DNA of 64,000 bases, taken from NCBI RefSeq assembly GCF_040655735.1, contig NZ_JBFAKK010000002.1, positions 310,001 to 374,000 on the forward strand, written 5' to 3'. Position 1 is the stretch's first letter. Every line of letters starts with the position of its first letter. The DNA comes from Phytomonospora sp040655735. GTDB lineage: Bacteria > Actinomycetota > Actinomycetes > Mycobacteriales > Micromonosporaceae. The notes below the pieces were generated by a model. That model was not told the DNA's origin, ran no database searches, and was given only the letters and a program-made list of their open reading frames with translations. Positions 57,849-64,000 of this stretch are shown here, one piece after another. The position numbers and the translations under genes are program-made.

Positions 57849-59585
57849 GTGCCTCGTGATCCAAAGACAACCCGCAACGAAGCCGCACGCCTCGGACCGC
57901 GGCGGCGAGCGGCCGATTCGGCCGCCGTTCGCACGCGGAAAGTCGACGTGTGCGTGATCGGCGGCGGCGTCACCGGCGCCGGCGCCGCCCTCGACGCGGC
58001 GAGTCGCGGCCTGTCGGTCGCCCTCGTCGAGGCGCGGGACCTCGCGGCCGGCACGTCGAGCCGGTCCAGCAAGCTCATCCACGGCGGCCTGCGCTACCTG
58101 GAGCAGTTCGAGTTCGGGCTGGTGCACGAGGCCCTGACCGAGCGAGGGCTGCTGTACACGCGCCTGGCGCCGCACCTGGTGCGTCCGGTGCCGTTCCTGG
58201 TCCCGCTGGAGGCCCCGGTCTGGCAGCGCGCGTACTACGGCGCCGGCGTGGCCATCTACGACACTCTCGCGACCGCCCTCGGGCACGGGCGCGGCATGCC
58301 GTGGCACCGGCACCTCTCGAAGCGCGCGGTGCGGCGGCTGTTCCCGTCGCTGCGCACCGAGGGCCTGCACGGCGCGATCCGCTACTACGACGGCCAGGTC
58401 GACGACGCGCGTTTCGTGATGTCGCTGGCCCGCACGGCCGCCTCCTACGGTGCGCACGTGCTCACCTCGACGCGGGTCGTGGACCTGCTGCGCGACGCCC
58501 GCGAGGTCGTCGGCGTGCGGGTGAAGGACATGGAGAGCGGCGAGGAGTACGAGATCCACGCCCGCACCGTCATCGCGGCCACCGGCGTGTGGAGCGACGA
58601 CGTGTCGCAGATGTTCACCGACCGGCCGGGCCTGCGGGTCCGCGCCAGCAAGGGCATCCACCTGCTCGTCCCGCGCAGCGCCATCAACGGCGACGCCGGG
58701 CTGATCCTGCGCACCGAGAAGTCGGTGCTGTTCGTGATCCCGTGGGGCGGCCACTGGATCATCGGCACCACCGACACCGACTGGACCCTCGACCGTGCGC
58801 ACCCGGCCGCCTCGGCCGCCGACATCGAGTACCTGCTGGACCACGTCAACACGATCCTCGACCGTCCACTGAAGACCAGTGACATCGAGGGCGTCTACGC
58901 CGGTCTGCGGCCGCTGCTGTCGGGGGAGAGCGACCAGACCTCGAAGCTGTCGCGCGAGCACGCCGTCGTGGAGCCGATGCTGGGGCTGATGCTGGTGGCC
59001 GGCGGGAAGTTCACCACTTACCGGGTGATGGCCTCCGACGTCGTCGACCACGCCGCCCGCCGTCTCGGGAACGTCCGTCCCTCGCGGACGGCCGACATCC
59101 CGCTCGTCGGCGCCGACGGCTTCCACAACGCCTGGGCCGACCGCAGCGGCATCGCCCGCCGCCACGGCACCACCGTCGGAGTCGTGGAGCACCTGCTGGA
59201 ACGCTACGGCGCGCTGGCGCTGGAGGTGTTGAAGCTCGTCGAGGAGGACCCGGCGCTGGGCGTCTCGCTGACCGGCGCGCCGGAGTACCTGGCCGCCGAG
59301 GTCGCCTACGCCGCGCGCGCCGAGGGCGCCCTGCACGTCGACGACGTCATGGCCCGCCGGACCCGGATCTCCATCGAGACACCGCATCGCGGCACGGAGT
59401 GTGTGGAGCAGGTCGCCGACGTCATGGCCGCCGAGCTCGGCTGGGACGCTGCCGCCCGCGACCTGGAGGTCCGCCACTACCTGGCCCGCGTCGACGCCGA
59501 ACGCGACTCGCAGCGCCAGCCCGACGACACCACCGCCGACGCCGCCCGCCTCGGCGCGGCCGACGTGCGCATCCCCCACCCCTAG
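57849..59585 (+). CDS. glpD: Glycerol-3-phosphate dehydrogenase
   Basis: 578-residue FAD-dependent membrane-associated enzyme oxidising glycerol-3-phosphate to dihydroxyacetone phosphate, feeding electrons to quinone. FAD motif GGGVTGAGAALDAASRGLSVALVEARDLAAGTSSRSSKLIHGGLRYLEQ, substrate loop GMPWHRHLSKRAVRRLFP, ISTDTDWTL (GTTDTDW) and FTTYRVMASDVVDHAARRLG. The GTG at 57849 has a TACGGT -10 (57837-57842) 6 nt before it, so translation is probably leaderless. No glpK/glpF is nearby. Confidence 0.95.
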   Translation: MPRDPKTTRNEAARLGPRRRAADSAAVRTRKVDVCVIGGGVTGAGAALDAASRGLSVALVEARDLAAGTSSRSSKLIHGGLRYLEQFEFGLVHEALTERGLLYTRLAPHLVRPVPFLVPLEAPVWQRAYYGAGVAIYDTLATALGHGRGMPWHRHLSKRAVRRLFPSLRTEGLHGAIRYYDGQVDDARFVMSLARTAASYGAHVLTSTRVVDLLRDAREVVGVRVKDMESGEEYEIHARTVIAATGVWSDDVSQMFTDRPGLRVRASKGIHLLVPRSAINGDAGLILRTEKSVLFVIPWGGHWIIGTTDTDWTLDRAHPAASAADIEYLLDHVNTILDRPLKTSDIEGVYAGLRPLLSGESDQTSKLSREHAVVEPMLGLMLVAGGKFTTYRVMASDVVDHAARRLGNVRPSRTADIPLVGADGFHNAWADRSGIARRHGTTVGVVEHLLERYGALALEVLKLVEEDPALGVSLTGAPEYLAAEVAYAARAEGALHVDDVMARRTRISIETPHRGTECVEQVADVMAAELGWDAAARDLEVRHYLARVDAERDSQRQPDDTTADAARLGAADVRIPHP

Positions 59586-59627
59586 AGCCATCCGGCGCTA
59601 CCCTCGCCAACAAGGAGGGGATGCGCG

Positions 59628-62600
59628 ATGCGGCTCGACGACGCTCTGCGCCGCCACGGCGTGCACCGTGTCGTCGAGGTCCGTGCCGGTGGCCGGATCT
59701 CCTCGGGTTACGCCGTGGCCGCCGACCTGGTGCTCACCACCCGGCACGGTCTTCGCGACGCCGAGGCGGCCGAGATCCGGCCCCTGGAAGGTGATCCGGT
59801 GCCCGCCGAGGTCGTCTGGCGAGGTTCGGACGCGGTGGACGCCGCGGTGCTGCGCGTCCCGTCGGAGCCCTGGCGCGACGACCCGGGCATCGCCTGGACC
59901 CGTTGGGGCGAACCGGAAGGCGACGGGGTTCCCGTCGTCGCGCGAGGCTTTCCGAAGGCCAAGGCCGCCGAGGGCCTGCGTGACCTGGAGACGATGCGCG
60001 GCACCGTCGACCGGGCCACCGGTCTGGCGGCCGGGCGCCTCTCCGCCGACATCCGCACGCCGGAGCTGCTGTCGGGCGAGGAGGGCTACTGGCGCGGCAT
60101 GTCCGGCGCGGTGGCGCTTGCCGAACCCGGCCTCCAGATCCTCGGTGTGGTCGCCTTCGACCCGACCGCCTACCGGGGCCGCCGCCTCGAACTGATCCCG
60201 GCCGCCGCGCTGCTGGCCGACCCCGCCTTCGCCGAACTCGTCTCCGCGAGCGCGCTGGAGCGCGTCACCGCGCGAGCGCCGTCCACCGTCGACACCAGGC
60301 TGATCGGGCCGTCGGTGCCGCTGCCCGCTGAGCACTCCGACTGGCAGCTGCTGCTCCCGAAGTACGCCGTGGTCCCCTTCCAGGGCAGGGAGGAGGCTCG
60401 CGCGGGCCTGCTCGACTGGTGCCGAGGGTCGCGGCCCTTCGACCTGGCCGTCATCACCGGTGAGGGCGGCGCGGGCAAGACCCGCCTGGCCGCGCAGCTG
60501 TGCGCCGAGATCGCCGTCGAGGGCTGGGACGCCGGTCTGATCGCCGAGACCGCGCTCAAGCCCGCGCCGGAGGTGCTGCGCCCGACGCTGGCCGTGGTCG
60601 ACTACGCCGAACCGCACGCCGAGCCGGTCGGATCCTTCATCAGCGCCATGAACGGCCGCGGCCACGGTCCGCCCGTGCGGCTGCTCCTGATCGCCCGCGC
60701 CGACCTGCGCGAAGGCCGCTGGTGGCGCGATCTCAACGCCCGCAGCGAAGGCGTCGCCGATCATCTGCGCCCGCCGGTCGCCGCGCTCAACGCCGCGCCG
60801 CTGTCCACAAAGGATCGGCGCGCGCACGCGTCGGCCGCTCTGACGGCCTTCGCGGCCGCGCCCGGAACCGAGCTGCCCGACCTCGACGCCCCCGAGTACG
60901 CCCACCCGATGCGCCTGCACATGGCCGCCCTGCTCACCGCCCGCGACGAAGCGCCCGGCTCACGTGCGAGCGTCCTGGCGCAGTTCCTGGCACGCGAGGA
61001 GCGGCTGTGGCTGCGCGCCTGGTCGGCCGACCCCGACGAGGACGACCGGATACTGACCACCCAGGCCGTCGCGCTCGTCGCGCTGGCCTCACCGGGGCGC
61101 GGCGAGGTCGGCGAGATCCTGGCCGCACTGCCCGATATGGACGGACCGGCGCTGCGGCGGCTGACCCGCTGGATCGGCACGGTCTTCCCCGGCGGCGAGG
61201 ACCGGCTCGTCTTCGGTCCCGACATCCTCACCGAGGAACTGCTCGACAACACCGAGGGCCTCCACCTGCTGCTGACCGAACTCATCGGCGCCACCGACGA
61301 CCGCGCCCGCCTCGCCCGCATCCTCGACACCGCGACGCTGGCCGGCGCCTCGCCACGAGTCCGCGCGTCGCTGACGGTCGCCCTGCGCGGGCACCTGGCA
61401 CGAGTCGCGGAGCTGGCGTTGTCCGACGAGCGCGGCACCCTGGTCCCCAGTCTCGACACCTGCCTGCGCATGCTCACCCGTGACCCGGAGTGCCGCCCGG
61501 CCCTCAACGCCGCCTGCGCCGACGTTCCCGACGGCATCGGGAACCCCTTCCAGTACTGGCCGCTGCGCTCGACCATCGCCGCCGGAGCCGTCGACCGGTA
61601 CAAGACCCTCAAAGACGCGGAGAACTTCGCCGAGCAAGCCGCCGACCTGGCCACCTACTGGCTCCACGACGGGCAGATCGAGCTCGCCGACCGCGTCGTC
61701 GACGACGCCCTGCGCACCGGACATCCCGTGCCGCTGCTGCACACCAACGCCGCCATCGTCGCCTTCTGCACCGCCCGTCCGGCCGAGGCGACCGAGCACA
61801 TCGACGAGGCGGTTCGGCTCAACGACGGCGATCCGGGCCTGCTCGCGGCGGCGCTGATCAACCAGGCGGTGGTCCGGTCCTGGCGGCGCGACCTGCATGG
61901 GGCCGCCACGTCGCTGCTGGAGGCGTCGAGGATCGTCGGCGAGGATCCGGCGGTGGAGGCCATGGCGCGGTTCACCGCGCACCTGCCGCCGTGGGAGCCG
62001 GGCGGGACCGACAACCTGCCCGCCGGTTTCCTGCTGCACAACCGATCCGCCGTCCCCGACGGCCTGCCGGAGGACCTGCGCAAGGCGGCGGTGACGCTCG
62101 CGCTCACCGTCGTGGCACGCTCCGGCGAGGCACAGCCGGACCGGCAGAGCGCCCACCACCTCGCCCAACTCGCCGGCGAGGTCGGCGACGACCTCGAAGC
62201 CCACGACCAGGTGGCGATGCTGGAGACCGCCGTCGCGTTCTGCCGGCGCGGCCCCGACGGCGACGCCGGCGCGCTCGTGCCCGGCGTCTCCCTCGTGGGG
62301 GCGCGCCACCGGATCGGAGACTCCACCGGTGTTCTCGACGAACTGGCCTGGGCCGTACCCGCCGCCGTCGACGCCGGCGGCCCTGAGACGCTGCTGGGCC
62401 ACCTGCACGCCTTCGAGGCCGAGGCGCTCGTCGATCTCGGCCGCCACCGCGAGGCCGTCGCGGCGCTCGGCCGGGCCGAAAACGCCGGGAACCTCGACAC
62501 GCAACCCGGTCTGCGACGGCAACTGCTGCTCCTGCGCGAGCGGGTGGCCACCGCTCTCGGTGAGCTGCACGATGCCCTCGCCTTCGCCGAGGCCGGCGTC

Positions 62601-63338
62601 GAGCTGGTGCGCGAGACAGTCGCGGCCGATCCGGCCCGGCGCCGGGACCTGCTGTTCAGCCTCTCGGCGGTCGCCACCGCCCGGGGAGCCCTCGGCCTCG
62701 ACAGGGAGCCGGTCGCGACCGAGCTGGCGTCGCTGTGGCGGGAGTTCCGCGACCGCCTGGAGCCCGACGAGGCGCTGGGCCTGGGCTTTTCCTTCCAGGA
62801 GCAGGGGTTGCTCACCGAAGAGGCGGACGCCGAGTGGCTGGCCGGGCGCGCCCGCGCCCAACGGGTCGCCGCGGAGGAGGCCTCACGGGAGTCCTCGGAG
62901 CTGGCCGTCGCCGCGTCCCTGGCGGTGCTGCTGATCCGCCTGCGCGACCGCCTGCCCCTTGACGCCGAGGCGGTCGCCGAATGCCGCGCGATGATCGAAG
63001 GAGAACTCGACGCCGAACCGCTGTACCTCGCCCAGCTCGTCATGATCGGCGCGCTGGGCCGCCTCCGCGCCGGTGACCCGGCCGGCGCGCGGCGGGAACT
63101 CGCCGAGGCCGAGGCCGTCGCCGAGCGGATCACCGATGCCGAATCGGCGGCCGGAGTCCGCGTCCGGGTGGCGAGGGTCTACGCCGAGGCCGCCGACCCC
63201 GTCACCGCCAAAGCACTGTTCACCAGCGCGCACAACGCTTTGCGGGACCTCGCGGACTCTGTCCGTCGCACCGAACTCCTCGCCGAAACCGAGACCGGGC
63301 TCGCCGCGCTGGAAGCCCTCCCCGAAGCCCGCGACTGA
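59628..63338 (+). CDS. Trypsin-like protease - STAND NTPase - TPR fusion (1236 aa)
   Basis: Residues 1-210 form a trypsin-like protease: putative His 40 (DLVLTTRHGL), Asp 71 (DAVDAAVLRV), Ser 159 (YWRGMSGAV). Residues about 245-510 form a STAND P-loop NTPase: FQGREEARAGLLDW, P-loop GEGGAGKT (278-285), RLLLIAR-type sensor and helical lid. Residues about 510-1236 are a long helical, TPR-like array with repeated LGRHREAVAALGRAE, LGELHDALAFAEAG and AGDPAGARRELAEAE units. AAGGAGGGG (59612-59620) precedes the ATG. No signal peptide or membrane helix, so cytoplasmic. This NLR-like layout resembles bacterial conflict systems; see findings. Confidence 0.85.
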   Translation: MRLDDALRRHGVHRVVEVRAGGRISSGYAVAADLVLTTRHGLRDAEAAEIRPLEGDPVPAEVVWRGSDAVDAAVLRVPSEPWRDDPGIAWTRWGEPEGDGVPVVARGFPKAKAAEGLRDLETMRGTVDRATGLAAGRLSADIRTPELLSGEEGYWRGMSGAVALAEPGLQILGVVAFDPTAYRGRRLELIPAAALLADPAFAELVSASALERVTARAPSTVDTRLIGPSVPLPAEHSDWQLLLPKYAVVPFQGREEARAGLLDWCRGSRPFDLAVITGEGGAGKTRLAAQLCAEIAVEGWDAGLIAETALKPAPEVLRPTLAVVDYAEPHAEPVGSFISAMNGRGHGPPVRLLLIARADLREGRWWRDLNARSEGVADHLRPPVAALNAAPLSTKDRRAHASAALTAFAAAPGTELPDLDAPEYAHPMRLHMAALLTARDEAPGSRASVLAQFLAREERLWLRAWSADPDEDDRILTTQAVALVALASPGRGEVGEILAALPDMDGPALRRLTRWIGTVFPGGEDRLVFGPDILTEELLDNTEGLHLLLTELIGATDDRARLARILDTATLAGASPRVRASLTVALRGHLARVAELALSDERGTLVPSLDTCLRMLTRDPECRPALNAACADVPDGIGNPFQYWPLRSTIAAGAVDRYKTLKDAENFAEQAADLATYWLHDGQIELADRVVDDALRTGHPVPLLHTNAAIVAFCTARPAEATEHIDEAVRLNDGDPGLLAAALINQAVVRSWRRDLHGAATSLLEASRIVGEDPAVEAMARFTAHLPPWEPGGTDNLPAGFLLHNRSAVPDGLPEDLRKAAVTLALTVVARSGEAQPDRQSAHHLAQLAGEVGDDLEAHDQVAMLETAVAFCRRGPDGDAGALVPGVSLVGARHRIGDSTGVLDELAWAVPAAVDAGGPETLLGHLHAFEAEALVDLGRHREAVAALGRAENAGNLDTQPGLRRQLLLLRERVATALGELHDALAFAEAGVELVRETVAADPARRRDLLFSLSAVATARGALGLDREPVATELASLWREFRDRLEPDEALGLGFSFQEQGLLTEEADAEWLAGRARAQRVAAEEASRESSELAVAASLAVLLIRLRDRLPLDAEAVAECRAMIEGELDAEPLYLAQLVMIGALGRLRAGDPAGARRELAEAEAVAERITDAESAAGVRVRVARVYAEAADPVTAKALFTSAHNALRDLADSVRRTELLAETETGLAALEALPEARD

Positions 63339-63352
63339 CTACCATCCCTCGA

Positions 63353-63907
63353 ATGGCCCAGCGCATCCTCATCGTCGGCTCCTGCGCCGCCGGTAAGTCC
63401 ACCCTCGGCGCGGCCCTCGCCACGAGGCTCGCCCTGCCCCTCGTCCACCTCGACCAGCACTACTGGCGGCCCGGCTGGATCGAACCCTCCACAGAGGACT
63501 GGCGCGCGCAGGTCGCCGGCCTGGTCGCCGAACCGCGCTGGGTCATGGACGGCAACTACGGCGGCACCCTCGACATCCGCCTCCCGCGCGCCGACCGGAT
63601 CGTGCTCCTCGACCAGCCCCGCCGCCTGACCCTCTACCGGGCCGTGCGCCGACGGGTCCTGCGCAACCGCGTCGACGAACTCTACGGCTCGCCCGAGCGC
63701 ATCACCTGGCCGTTCCTGAAATGGATCTGGGACTACCCGGCCCGAGGCCGGCGGATCCTCCTGGAGGCGATCGCCGAGTACGCGCCCGGCACCGAGTTCG
63801 TGCGGCTGCGCGGACCCGACGAGGTCACCGCCTGGCTCGCCGCGCAACCGGAGTCGGGAGAGGGCTTAGCACGAAAGACCGCCGGAACCCGGCGGTCTTC
63901 GAGGTGA
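63353..63907 (+). CDS. Small P-loop kinase, FlaR/topology-modulation type
   Basis: 184 residues: P-loop GSCAAGKST (9-17), LPLVHLDQHYWRPGW, WVMDGNYGGTLDIRLPRADRIVLLDQPR, RLTLYRAVRRRVLRNR (lid). This family (adenylate-kinase-like 'topology modulation' proteins) has unknown physiological role. A TACCAT -10 (63340-63345) lies 7 nt before the ATG. The 3' end is odd: a strong terminator hairpin (63875-63899) lies inside the last 11 codons, and a TAG in another frame at 63867 might be the true end after a frameshift. Confidence 0.8.
   Translation: MAQRILIVGSCAAGKSTLGAALATRLALPLVHLDQHYWRPGWIEPSTEDWRAQVAGLVAEPRWVMDGNYGGTLDIRLPRADRIVLLDQPRRLTLYRAVRRRVLRNRVDELYGSPERITWPFLKWIWDYPARGRRILLEAIAEYAPGTEFVRLRGPDEVTAWLAAQPESGEGLARKTAGTRRSSR
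63875..63899 (+). terminator. Terminator overlapping the kinase 3' end
   Basis: Perfect 11 bp stem AAGACCGCCGG/CCGGCGGTCTT, loop AAC, ending TTCG. Overlaps the final codons of the kinase reading frame. Confidence 0.75.
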
Positions 63908-63964
63908 GGAGAGCGCGGCGGCTAAGGAGCGTTATCCGTAGATATACAAGAAGGAAGCCGCCAC

Positions 63965-64000
63965 ATGGCCTCACCGCCACCCTATCCCGTTACTCCGGAA
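63965..64000 (+). CDS. Start of a further gene, truncated by the window
   Basis: ATG at 63965 starts an open frame MASPPPYPVTPE continuing past the window end. Upstream, GAAGGAAG lies 7-14 nt before, and an AT-rich stretch (TATCCGTAGATATAC) may hold the promoter. The Pro-rich N-terminus resembles membrane or secreted proteins, but 12 codons are too few to say more. Confidence 0.6.
   Translation, partial: MASPPPYPVTPE

Overview
The window is one contiguous stretch of a high-GC, densely coding actinobacterial chromosome. The signs are GTG and TTG starts, GTGA/ATGA stop-start overlaps, a HAIR (HspR) operator at clpB, a mycothiol-reductase-like DsbA protein, a DUF3180 gene behind folK, WXG-type type VII secretion (T7SS) genes and Hen1/Pnkp RNA repair. 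The gene set suits a Micromonosporales- or Glycomycetales-like actinomycete, but the sequence alone does not fix the genus. I see no rRNA, tRNA, CRISPR array, insertion sequence or complete prophage.

Left part (0-25 kb): the 3' two-thirds of a PfkB kinase; a small membrane protein divergent from a beta-repeat DUF4097-like protein; the hen1-pnkp cassette; an NB-ARC remnant; a PaaX-type regulator divergent from a 2-aminobenzoate/benzoate-CoA ligase; a STAND-TPR protein with a DUF4253 gene; a TetR regulator with an operator-rich gap and a carboxylesterase; an HTH-membrane protein; a three-gene T7SS cassette; an SDR-RidA pair (typical partners of the aryl-CoA ligase, here 9 kb away); a TPP-dependent decarboxylase-like enzyme; a methyltransferase; and small membrane or T7SS-associated proteins.

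Middle (25-45 kb): clpB, flanked on both sides by paralogous four-helix membrane proteins. Then comes a conserved block of DUF4178, DUF2617, DUF4247, DUF350 and a membrane-bound spermidine-synthase-like enzyme, which reads as one operon. It is followed by a large LuxR regulator (LAL), an epoxide hydrolase, an aldo/keto reductase divergent from a MerR regulator, and the folate genes folP, folB and folK with DUF3180, interrupted by a lipoprotein gene.

Right part (45-64 kb): a repeat-bearing 0.6 kb gap; an osmoprotectant (OpuC-type) ABC importer whose binding protein appears circularly permuted; a PadR-regulated DrrAB-like exporter; a broken epoxide hydrolase; a TetR/hydrolase pair around a clear operator; an MFS gene apparently lacking two helices; a DsbA-like protein with a CPWA motif; a MocR regulator; glpD; and a 1236-residue trypsin-like protease/STAND NTPase/TPR protein. 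That last protein is the best candidate here for an undescribed NLR-like conflict system.

Several starts sit 6-7 nt behind a TANNNT -10 hexamer, so leaderless transcription is probably common. Coordinates and motifs were read by eye; all family assignments are from recognised sequence features, with no database search.
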